Source: Mucilaginibacter gossypii (GTDB taxonomy: Bacteria; Bacteroidota; Bacteroidia; Sphingobacteriales; Sphingobacteriaceae). From it: a stretch of DNA of 64,000 nt. The stretch is taken from assembly GCF_900100945.1 (NCBI RefSeq), contig NZ_FNCG01000001.1:62001-126000 (forward strand), read 5' to 3'. Position numbers and translations under genes: made by a program. Below the pieces are notes generated by a model. It worked only from the letters and a program-made list of their open reading frames with translations, was not told where the DNA came from and did not search any database. Positions 34,641-41,706 of the stretch are shown piece after piece (within the stretch, counting starts at the first letter, position 1; every line of letters begins with the position of its first letter).

Positions 34641-35846
34641 ATGACAACGGTTGAAGAAGCTGAAAAACTGGTGCTTGCACAAATCAGGGATTATGGTACT
34701 CAAAGCTTCCCGTTTGAACAGGCTTTGGGCTGTGCCCTGGCCGAAGACCTGAAGGCCGACCGCGACCTGCCCCCTTTTAACCGCGTAACCATGGATGGTA
34801 TAGCTGTAAAATATGAAGCTATTGAAAGTGGGATCAATATTTTCCGGATCAAAGCTACCCAGGCAGCCGGTGACGAGCCGGTTCAAATCGACAGCGCCGA
34901 GGAATGCATCGAGATCATGACCGGTGCTGTGTTGCCCGCTTCGGTTGATACAGTGATCCGTTACGAGGATGTGGAGATCATCGCCGGGTCGGCGAGCGTA
35001 CACACCCGCGACATAAAAAAGGGGCAGAACCTGCATTTGCAGGGCCTTGATAAAAAACAAAATGATGTTATATCATCGGCAGGACAGGTGGTAAGCCCCG
35101 CGATCGTTAGTGTGGCGGCATCAGTAGGTAAAACCCACCTGCTTGTTAAAAAAATGCCGCGGGTGGCAATAGTTTCGTCAGGAGATGAATTAGTTGATGT
35201 GCATGAAACGCCGCTGCCGTACCAGATCCGCAAATCAAACAGCTATATGGTAAAGGCCGTTTTAAAACAACATGGTACCGATGCTGATATTTTGCATATC
35301 CCCGATGAGCCCGCGGTTACTAAAGAAAAGATCCAATACTGTTTACAAAACTATGATGTACTGCTGCTAAGCGGCGGTGTTTCGATGGGGAAGTTTGATT
35401 ATATCCCCCGGGCGCTTGAAGAATTAAAGGTTGAAAAGTTGTTTCATAAAGTAGCCCAGCGGCCCGGTAAACCCTTTTGGTTTGGCAGGCATAATAACGG
35501 TGCATTGGTGTTTGCTTTTCCGGGTAACCCGGTAGCCACATTTATGTGCCTGCACCGTTACTTTTTAACATGGCTTAATACAGCGCTGGGCTTGCCCGCA
35601 AAAGCCGCCACATATGCGGTATTAGGGAAAGATTTTACATTTCAGCCGGCTTTACAATACTATCTGCAGGTAAAACTGCAAAGTAACGGGCTGGGCCAAT
35701 TGATAGCTACGCCTGTTGAAGGAAATGGTTCTGGCGATTTTGCTAACTTAGCAGATACCGAAGCTTTTTTAGAACTTCCGCCTGAAAAGAATAATTTTAA
35801 AGCAGGAGAGGTGTTTAAAGTTTGGAGGTTTAACCATGATTTGTAG
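34641..35846 (+). CDS. moeA: molybdopterin molybdenumtransferase
   Basis: Inserts Mo into adenylated molybdopterin. It has 401 residues. N-terminal domains (about 1-170) show LGCALAEDLKADRDLPPFNR and VTMDGIAVKYEAI, with the active-site Asp region EIMTGAVLPASVDTVIRYED. Domain 3 (about 170-310, MoCF_biosynth) has VAIVSSGDELVDVHET, IRKSNSYMVKAVLKQHG and LLLSGGVSMGKFDYIPRAL. Domain 4 is at the C-end. It follows moaA by 18 bases, and a 99-base gap separates it from moaC. No moaB/mogA is present in this island, so the MPT adenylation step must be done elsewhere or by MoeA-linked activity. Confidence 0.95.
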   Translation: MTTVEEAEKLVLAQIRDYGTQSFPFEQALGCALAEDLKADRDLPPFNRVTMDGIAVKYEAIESGINIFRIKATQAAGDEPVQIDSAEECIEIMTGAVLPASVDTVIRYEDVEIIAGSASVHTRDIKKGQNLHLQGLDKKQNDVISSAGQVVSPAIVSVAASVGKTHLLVKKMPRVAIVSSGDELVDVHETPLPYQIRKSNSYMVKAVLKQHGTDADILHIPDEPAVTKEKIQYCLQNYDVLLLSGGVSMGKFDYIPRALEELKVEKLFHKVAQRPGKPFWFGRHNNGALVFAFPGNPVATFMCLHRYFLTWLNTALGLPAKAATYAVLGKDFTFQPALQYYLQVKLQSNGLGQLIATPVEGNGSGDFANLADTEAFLELPPEKNNFKAGEVFKVWRFNHDL

Positions 35847-35945
35847 GATTTTGGGATTACCCTGATAGAGATCGAAAACTGAATAAAAGTAAATTGTAAA
35901 TGCAAATATCCTTAAATCCTATAATCAAGTAAATCAAGGTTCAAG

Positions 35946-36416
35946 ATGTTAACCCACATAAACAAACAAGGCGATCCAAATATGGTTGATGTAACTGAAA
36001 AACAGGTTACATACCGTACTGCTACTGCGCGTAGCATTGTTAGTTTGCCGGCAGAGGTATTTGAACTTTTAGCAGGGAATGAATTGCAGAGTAAAAAAGG
36101 CCCTGTTTTTCAAACCGCTATTATTGCCGGTATCATGGCGGCAAAAAAAACCGGCGATTTGATACCGCTTTGCCACCCGCTGGGTTTAGATAATTGCAAT
36201 GTAGCCGTACATATCAACGAACAACAGGAGGTTGTTGTTGATTGTACTGCAAGCATTACCGCCAAAACAGGCGTAGAAATGGAAGCGTTGGTAGGAGCTT
36301 CAATAGCGGCGCTTACTATTTATGATATGTGCAAGGCCATGAGCCATGATATAGTGATAAAAGAAACCAAACTGATCTCAAAAACAGGAGGTAAACGTGA
36401 CTTTAAAAGATCATAA
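35946..36416 (+). CDS. moaC: cyclic pyranopterin monophosphate synthase
   Basis: Second step of Moco synthesis, converting 3',8-cH2GTP to cPMP. It has 156 residues. Family marks are LTHINKQGDPNMVDVTEK at the start, ATARSIVSLPAEV, GIMAAKKTGDLIPLCHPLGL with the conserved catalytic residues, CTASITAKTGVEMEALVGAS and LTIYDMCKAMSHD, then DIVIKETKLISKTGGK at the end. It overlaps the next gene by 20 bases; the GTG of that gene lies inside the moaC 3' end behind an aggaggt site. Confidence 0.96.
   Translation: MLTHINKQGDPNMVDVTEKQVTYRTATARSIVSLPAEVFELLAGNELQSKKGPVFQTAIIAGIMAAKKTGDLIPLCHPLGLDNCNVAVHINEQQEVVVDCTASITAKTGVEMEALVGASIAALTIYDMCKAMSHDIVIKETKLISKTGGKRDFKRS
36386..36392 (+). promoter_or_regulatory. 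strong ribosome-binding site for the MobA fusion
   Basis: aggaggt is followed after four bases by GTG (36397). Such a clear Shine-Dalgarno is unusual in this phylum and fixes the GTG as the start, in the 3' end of moaC. Confidence 0.75.
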
Positions 36417-37608
36417 CCAGCCGTCGGGCACCCATAAAAAACACGCGAGGCTGTCAAGGCCTTCAACCGGTAACTTTGGCCGTAACGAGTGGGCTATTCT
36501 GGGCGGCCCCTGTACCGTGATCAAATTATTGGCCGATGATGTGATCCGTTCACTTTCACCGGTTTATAAATGTGCTTATGTGGATATGTCACATAATGAT
36601 GATATTACTTTGCTGCCCGGCAGATTGGTGAGCGGCGCCTCGCTCGAATATACCGACCAGGTAAACTATCAGCAATTCAATTATCAAAACCCGGTATATC
36701 CTTATCAGCTCAAACAGCAATTTTCATTTGCCGACCTGATATTGGTTAATGGTAACCATCAGCAGGCCAATGGCCAGATAGTTATCATCGATAGTAATAA
36801 AGAAGCGTCGCTGCAAAAAAGGACAGCTCATCTCAACAACGTTCAGCTTTTTCTGCTGGCCGATAATGCAAGCGAAATTCCGGGCTTTATACAGGAGGTT
36901 ATCCCTCACTGGCAGCAGATCCCCGTTTTAAAAGTAGATGACCGTGAAAGGATCGTTGCTTTTTTTGAGACTGCTTTAAAACAGGCCAAACCTGTTTTAA
37001 ACGGCCTGGTATTGGCTGGGGGCAAAAGTACCCGAATGGGTTTTGATAAAGGTACGGCCACGTGGCATGGCAAGCAGCAACGGTATTATATGGCCGATTT
37101 GCTCAAAAACTTTTGCCGGGAGGTTTACATTTCCGGTCGCCCCGGCCAGCAGCAGGAAATTGACCCGGCTTATCCCGTTATAGAGGATACATTTGCTGGT
37201 TTAGGGCCTTACGGGGCTATTCTTTCCGCTTTTCGCGAACAGCCGGATGCCGCCTGGCTGGTCATAGCCTGCGATTTGCCTTTGATGGATGAAGCTACCC
37301 TTCGCAATTTAGTAGCCTGGCGGAACAGTTCGTCGGTGGCTACGGCTTATCACAGTCCGGTAACCGATTTCCCGGAACCTTTGATAGCCATATGGGAGCC
37401 TAAAAGCTACCCTGTACTGCTATCGTTTTTGGCGCAAGGGTATTCATGCCCGCGTAAGGTTTTGATCAATAGTGATATTACATTGTTAAACGCCCCACAA
37501 CAGGAGGCGCTTACCAATGTGAACACGCCTGAAGAATTGGAGAAAGTAAAATCAATGATCCACCATACAATAGTTGCTACTAATGAATCAGGATTTACAA
37601 CGATATAA
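36397..37608 (+). CDS. mobA: molybdenum-cofactor guanylyltransferase with degenerate MobB-like N-terminal domain
   Basis: Two-domain protein of 403 residues. The C-terminal half (about 200-395) is a MobA-type NTP transferase that turns MPT into bis-MGD: GLVLAGGKSTRMGFDKG, IEDTFAGLGPYGAILSA, LVIACDLPLMDEATL. The first 195 residues are not found in plain MobA. The run NEWAILGGPCTVIKLL, then FADLILVNGNHQQANGQIVI, corresponds in order to the P-loop and LVEGF-like parts of MobB, but no GxxxxGK(S/T) is present. I infer a MobB-like domain that no longer binds GTP. It uses a GTG start with a strong Shine-Dalgarno and overlaps moaC, so translation is coupled. bis-MGD is what the FdhF-like enzyme downstream needs. 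Confidence 0.8.
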   Translation: MTLKDHNQPSGTHKKHARLSRPSTGNFGRNEWAILGGPCTVIKLLADDVIRSLSPVYKCAYVDMSHNDDITLLPGRLVSGASLEYTDQVNYQQFNYQNPVYPYQLKQQFSFADLILVNGNHQQANGQIVIIDSNKEASLQKRTAHLNNVQLFLLADNASEIPGFIQEVIPHWQQIPVLKVDDRERIVAFFETALKQAKPVLNGLVLAGGKSTRMGFDKGTATWHGKQQRYYMADLLKNFCREVYISGRPGQQQEIDPAYPVIEDTFAGLGPYGAILSAFREQPDAAWLVIACDLPLMDEATLRNLVAWRNSSSVATAYHSPVTDFPEPLIAIWEPKSYPVLLSFLAQGYSCPRKVLINSDITLLNAPQQEALTNVNTPEELEKVKSMIHHTIVATNESGFTTI

Positions 37609-38641
37609 CTGCCAGATAGCACTGCCCGGTTTTGGCGAGGGAGCCCAGCAATTATTGCAGCAAGCCCGCGTACTGGTTGTTGGGGCAGGAGGGTTGGGCT
37701 GCCCGGCTGCACAATACCTGGCATCAACTGGAATAGGCACATTAGGTATTGCCGATTTTGACCAGGTATCGGTAAGCAACCTGCATCGCCAGGTATTATA
37801 CACGCCGGCCGATGAAGGCGAAAATAAGGCTGAAGTGGCCTGTTCACGCCTACAGGCCCAAAATCCGGGTATTAAGCTGGTACCTCATGCCATCAAAATA
37901 ACATCCGATAATGTGATGGATGTCATCAGCAATTACGACATTGCGCTGGATGGTACCGATAATTTTGAAACCCGTTATTTGCTCAACGATGCCTGTGTTT
38001 TGGCAGGTAAACCCCTTGTTTACGGTGCTATTTACCAGTTTGAAGGGCAGGTTGCCGTTTGGAACGTAAGCAACGCTAAAGGGCTTAATTCGCCCAATTA
38101 TCGTGATCTGTTTCCCGAGGTAGATGCTACCCAGATCCCTAATTGTACCGAAGGCGGGGTGGTACCAACCCTGGCCGGAATTATTGGCTGCATGCAAGCC
38201 AACGAAGTAATCAAGTACATCACTAAAACTGGTGAATTATTGGCTGGAAAAGTGCTGATCTTTGACGCACAAAGCATGCAAAGCCGTATCTTTAAAATTG
38301 GCCCGGTGACAAAAACGCATATCCGCAGGTTAAAAACAACTATCACCATTCCAACCATCAACGCTGATGAACTAAAAAAACGAACCCTTTTGGATGATAC
38401 CATAGAACTTATTGACGTGCGTACCATTCAGGAGCGTGAAGCCTATGATATTGGCGGTACGCATATCCCGCTCGATGAAATAGAAGAGTACCTGGCCTAT
38501 TTTACCAGCCCTAATACCAAAGTCCTTTACTGCTCATCGGGCAAACGAAGCGACGAGGCGGTAAAACTAATTCTCAAAATGATTCCCGATGCAGATGTAT
38601 TTTCGTTGGAAGGTGGATTGGAAGAGTACAAGGTTGGATAG
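37583..38641 (+). CDS. moeB: MoeB/ThiF-type adenylyltransferase fused to rhodanese
   Basis: Activates the C-terminal Gly of a ubiquitin-like sulfur carrier, here probably MoaD, which ends in SGG. It has 352 residues from the ATG at 37583 (MNQDLQRYNCQIALPGFGEG). The Rossmann core has LVVGAGGLGCP near 32-41, SNLHRQVLYTPADEGENKAE and DGTDNFETRY. The rhodanese domain (about 270-352) ends in LYCSSGKRSDEA with the persulfide Cys317. Most MoeB proteins carry a CYRC zinc pair where this one reads NYRDLFPE (172-175), so the Zn site is lost. It overlaps the previous gene by 26 bases. Confidence 0.9.
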   Translation: MNQDLQRYNCQIALPGFGEGAQQLLQQARVLVVGAGGLGCPAAQYLASTGIGTLGIADFDQVSVSNLHRQVLYTPADEGENKAEVACSRLQAQNPGIKLVPHAIKITSDNVMDVISNYDIALDGTDNFETRYLLNDACVLAGKPLVYGAIYQFEGQVAVWNVSNAKGLNSPNYRDLFPEVDATQIPNCTEGGVVPTLAGIIGCMQANEVIKYITKTGELLAGKVLIFDAQSMQSRIFKIGPVTKTHIRRLKTTITIPTINADELKKRTLLDDTIELIDVRTIQEREAYDIGGTHIPLDEIEEYLAYFTSPNTKVLYCSSGKRSDEAVKLILKMIPDADVFSLEGGLEEYKVG

Positions 38642-38643
38642 AT

Positions 38644-38862
38644 GATTTCGGATTTCGGAATTTCGATTTCGGATTTTTTTATTGTGATGTTGGCGGTGTT
38701 GTCACCGTGCTGTTGTTGGTGTTGTCACCAACAATCATCGGCTAAGATCATAAATATTGGCAATTGCATGGCGTAAAGTTGTTGGTGACAACACCAACAA
38801 CGGCACACAGTTTTTTTTAAATGAAAAATCCAAAATCGAACATCCCAAATCCGAAATCCTAA
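38644..38862. repeat. nested inverted-repeat element between moeB and moaE
   Basis: Outer arms: gatttcggatttcggaattt.. (38644 on) and, inverted, ..gatttcggatttgggatgtt.. at the right end (38825-38862). Inner perfect 23-bp inverted repeat: gttgttggtgttgtcaccaa.. at 38712-38734 and its reverse complement at 38779-38801. ggtgttgtcacc is also repeated in tandem. No ORF lies inside. It may fold into a long hairpin on RNA of either strand and end both converging operons, and it belongs to the family seen at 4989-5023 and 9576-9607. Confidence 0.75.
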
Positions 38863-39278
38863 GGATGTGCTGCCACCCAAACATCGCCGTCCTCAAAGCT
38901 TTCTTTTTTCCAAATAGGGACGGTTTGTTTAAGTGTATCGATAATATACCTGCATGCGTCAAAGGCAGCATCACGGTGCGCTGCTGAAACTGCAATAACA
39001 ACCGGCACCTCGCCAACCTGCAGCAATCCGGTACGGTGGTGGATCAGTATTTTTTGAATGGGCCAGCGTTCAAAGGCCTGGGCGGCAATTTTGTTCATCT
39101 CGCTGATAGCCATGGGCTCATAAGCTTCAAAATCGAGCCTTAAAACTTTTTTCCCTTTGGTTGCATTACGAACGGTACCAATAAACACGTCTATCCCCCC
39201 GGATTCGGGTGACATGATCCAATCAATACACGATTGAATATCCAGTGTTTGGGCCGATAAGAGGATCTGTGTATTCAT
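38859..39278 (-). CDS. moaE: molybdopterin synthase catalytic subunit
   Basis: Transfers sulfur from MoaD to cPMP to make molybdopterin. It has 139 residues, the normal size. Marks: DVFIGTVRNATKGKKVLRLD, EAYEPMAISEMNKIA, KILIHHRTGLLQVGEVPVVI, SAAHRDAAFDACRYIID and the catalytic Lys pair in PIWKKESFEDGDVWV. It is last in a minus-strand run moaD - GNAT - moaE and converges with the plus-strand moeB operon. Its stop codon lies at the edge of the inverted-repeat element 38644-38862. Confidence 0.96.
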   Translation of the reverse strand: MNTQILLSAQTLDIQSCIDWIMSPESGGIDVFIGTVRNATKGKKVLRLDFEAYEPMAISEMNKIAAQAFERWPIQKILIHHRTGLLQVGEVPVVIAVSAAHRDAAFDACRYIIDTLKQTVPIWKKESFEDGDVWVAAHP

Positions 39279-39290
39279 AGCAATGCAAAT

Positions 39291-39725
39291 CTATATTTTA
39301 TCTACCAATGATTTCATGAGGTATTTGGGCGATTCGGTATAACCCTGCCTGTAATAAAACCGGTGGGCATCAGTCCTGCGTGTATGGCAGTGTACCTCTA
39401 TTCTGTCGGCATTACATTCTTTGCCAAGTTCGGTAATATAATCCTCAAGCGACTTGCCAATACCTTTGCCCCGGGTGTTTTCATCAACAGAAAAACAACT
39501 GATGCGAATAAAATCACCTTTAACTACCAGCTGTGTTAAAAAATCAATGGCGATAAAACCTGCAACCGCACCTTCACTTTCATAGACCAAAACCTGCGAA
39601 GAAGATTGTCGCAACATCTTTTCAAGGTTTTCCGGCAAAAAATCTTCAGTGCCAGGATAGCCCAATTGCGTTAGCAGGTTTGATATTGCAGTATGATCGG
39701 CAAGCGTAGCGCTTCTGATGGCCAT
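39291..39725 (-). CDS. GNAT-family N-acetyltransferase
   Basis: Protein of 144 residues with the GNAT fold. The central acetyl-CoA loop reads CFSVDENTRGKGIGKSLEDY (V-x-x-x-x-RGKGIG), followed by HCHTRRTDAHRFYYRQGYTE as the beta5-alpha region. The substrate is unknown. It lies between moaD and moaE, 12 bases upstream of moaE, so it is either carried along in this operon or acts on a component of the cofactor path; that is context only. Confidence 0.88.
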   Translation of the reverse strand: MAIRSATLADHTAISNLLTQLGYPGTEDFLPENLEKMLRQSSSQVLVYESEGAVAGFIAIDFLTQLVVKGDFIRISCFSVDENTRGKGIGKSLEDYITELGKECNADRIEVHCHTRRTDAHRFYYRQGYTESPKYLMKSLVDKI

Positions 39726-39842
39726 TGCTATATTAAATTGATTGTTTAATATTAATGAAATTAAGGATCAGTTATTAAATACTACTGCAAACTGCCGCTA
39801 AAAAAGTTTACTGCCACTGCTACTTAAAAACTGCAAACTGAT

Positions 39843-40085
39843 CTATCCCCCGCTTACCGGCGGAATAATCGCAATTTCGTCACGTTCGTGAATGGTATCA
39901 CCGGGCAGGGCATATTCGTTGTTAACAGCCAGCATGTATGATGATAGCTGTTTTAAACGCGGATATTGTTGCTCAAGCAGATATTTTAAATTGGAGATAG
40001 TAGCATCGTTGGTCATTTCCAGGCTAACTTCGCTGCTTCCAAATATCTCCTTAGCCACTCCAAAAGCCAGTATGTTGATCTTCAT
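39843..40085 (-). CDS. moaD: molybdopterin synthase sulfur carrier subunit
   Basis: Ubiquitin-like sulfur carrier of 80 residues. It begins MKINILAFGVAKEIFGSSEV, has the typical helix NLKYLLEQQYPRLKQL, and ends in EIAIIPPVSGG with the C-terminal Gly-Gly that is thiocarboxylated by MoeB with rhodanese sulfur and then donates sulfur to cPMP in MoaE. The gap to the GNAT is 117 bases. It is first in the minus-strand moaD-GNAT-moaE run. Confidence 0.95.
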   Translation of the reverse strand: MKINILAFGVAKEIFGSSEVSLEMTNDATISNLKYLLEQQYPRLKQLSSYMLAVNNEYALPGDTIHERDEIAIIPPVSGG

Positions 40086-40453
40086 ATCTCAAAAATATTC
40101 AAATTAGCTTACAAAACGAGCAACAGGTTTAAATTTAACAAATCAACATATGTAAGTTCACTATGCGGGTTCAGGCGTCGGCGCTTTAACCTAAACAAAA
40201 AAATAAGTGTGGAGGATTAACCTTGCCGGGGTTTACATGTGTTAATACTGTTTTTTATGTAATTAATTGGTTGTCAACTAAGTAATGTAAAATAGTTCGA
40301 ATTTCTGTTAACCCTGTTAACTCCTTGCCAGCCTAAGTTAACGGCTGTTTTGCAGACGCTTGCCTCAAAAACAATTCAAACGAAGGGACTTAAGCTGGCC
40401 TTCTGCATATAAACTTGCATAAACAAACTATTCCATAAATTGTATCTTTGAAT
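40086..40453. other. 368-base intergenic region between divergent moaD and fdhD
   Basis: No gene or recognised RNA. It carries the fdhD promoter box at its right end (40443-40450) and presumably the moaD promoter. The middle contains AT-rich sequence with taaccctgttaact and similar motifs. No clear operator dyad could be read. Confidence 0.45.
40443..40450 (+). promoter_or_regulatory. -7 promoter box of fdhD
   Basis: TATCTTTG matches TAnnTTTG and is followed by aat and the ATG at 40454, pointing to a leaderless transcript. A TTG at 40448 lies inside the box. Confidence 0.55.
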
Positions 40454-41335
40454 ATGTCTTCTCCATCAGTTATTCATATCCCGGTTGTAAAAGTTAACGC
40501 TAACCGAAGCGCACGGGAGGAGGATAGCGTAGCCATTGAAGAACCACTTGAAATTAAACTGGAATATGGCCCTGCAGATGGCAGGGAGCTACGTAATATC
40601 TCTGTAACTATGCGTACCCCCGGGCATGATGCCGAACTGGCAACCGGTTTCCTTTTTACCGAAGGCATTATTAAAAATGCAGATGAGATAAAGTCGGCAA
40701 AACACAGCTTTATCGCCTGTGCCGAAAACAAGGAGAATACCATGCTGGTAACACTTGAACAAGGTGTGATACCACATCTTCAAAATACTGAACGTAATTT
40801 TTATACCACCAGCAGTTGCGGTGTGTGTGGCAAGGGTTCTATCGACGCTATTCGCACGGTAAGCAATTTTGCCGCCGGGTCAGATGATGGCAATGTGATC
40901 CACAGTTTGGTACTTAATCAGTTGCCGAAGATTTTGCGCGGGCACCAGCGTGTATTTGATGATACGGGTGGTTTGCATGCATCGGCTTTGTTTACTCCTT
41001 TAGGTGAGTTGTTATTATTGAGGGAAGACGTAGGCAGGCATAATGCTTTAGATAAGCTGATAGGTGCTGCTATGATGTATAACTGGTTGCCGTTGCAGCA
41101 AACAGTATTGTTACTTAGCGGCAGGGCAAGTTTTGAGCTTATTCAAAAGGCCGCGATGGCCGGCATCAGTATTATTGCGGCAGTAGGTGCACCGTCAAGC
41201 CTGGCTATAGAACTGGCTAACGAATTTAATATTACACTAATTGGCTTTTTACGCGATGAGCGCTTTAATATTTACGCGGGCGCGCACCGGTTAATGGTCC
41301 CCGATGAGGCCGTACTAACGGCGCCATCGGCGTAA
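40454..41335 (+). CDS. fdhD: formate dehydrogenase accessory sulfurtransferase
   Basis: Carries sulfur from a cysteine desulfurase to the bis-MGD cofactor of formate-dehydrogenase-type enzymes, which need a sulfido ligand. It has 293 residues from the ATG at 40454 (MSSPSVIHIPVVKVNANRSA). Marks: TMRTPGHDAELATGFLFTEG, the active-site Cys pair in TTSSCGVCGKGSIDAI, FDDTGGLHASALFTP, REDVGRHNALDKLIGA and LLLSGRASFELIQKAAMAGI. The next gene begins 14 bases after the stop and then overlaps fdhF, so fdhD, the unknown protein and FdhF form one operon. Confidence 0.95.
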   Translation: MSSPSVIHIPVVKVNANRSAREEDSVAIEEPLEIKLEYGPADGRELRNISVTMRTPGHDAELATGFLFTEGIIKNADEIKSAKHSFIACAENKENTMLVTLEQGVIPHLQNTERNFYTTSSCGVCGKGSIDAIRTVSNFAAGSDDGNVIHSLVLNQLPKILRGHQRVFDDTGGLHASALFTPLGELLLLREDVGRHNALDKLIGAAMMYNWLPLQQTVLLLSGRASFELIQKAAMAGISIIAAVGAPSSLAIELANEFNITLIGFLRDERFNIYAGAHRLMVPDEAVLTAPSA

Positions 41336-41349
41336 ACTGATTGATACCA

Positions 41350-41706
41350 ATGAAAATAAGGATAAAAGGTAATTCACTAAGATACAGGCTCACTAAAACC
41401 GATGTAGCCAAACTGGCCGAAGAAGGTTATGTTCAGGAAACCGTCGATTTTGGCAGTCAGCAGCTTATTTATGCTTTGAGACTGGTTGATGATGAGCATC
41501 TTTCGGCAACCTATAAGGAGAATGCCATAACACTATATGTGCCAAAAGCTGTGGCCACCGGCTTTGCCGACGACGATAAGGTAGGTTATGAAGGTAAACA
41601 CGGCAGTTTGAATTTACTGGTTGAAAAAGATTTTACGTGTTTGGATGAAGTCGCCGAAGATCAGAGCGATAATTATCCTAATCCTTTAGCAGCTAAAAAG
41701 CCATGA
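41350..41706 (+). CDS. small conserved-looking protein between fdhD and fdhF
   Basis: Protein of 118 residues, not firmly recognised (perhaps DUF7009). It begins MKIRIKGNSLRYRLTKTDVA and has a beta-rich middle with GSQQLIYALRLVDDEHLSAT and YEGKHGSLNLLVEKDF. The C-terminus DFTCLDEVAEDQSDNYPNP has its only cysteine. There is no signal peptide or membrane segment. It sits 14 bases after fdhD and overlaps the fdhF start by ATGA, so it is produced with the oxidoreductase. Role suggestion by context only: a partner or chaperone for cofactor insertion. The ATG at 41350 is preferred over the TTG at 41341. Confidence 0.7.
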   Translation: MKIRIKGNSLRYRLTKTDVAKLAEEGYVQETVDFGSQQLIYALRLVDDEHLSATYKENAITLYVPKAVATGFADDDKVGYEGKHGSLNLLVEKDFTCLDEVAEDQSDNYPNPLAAKKP

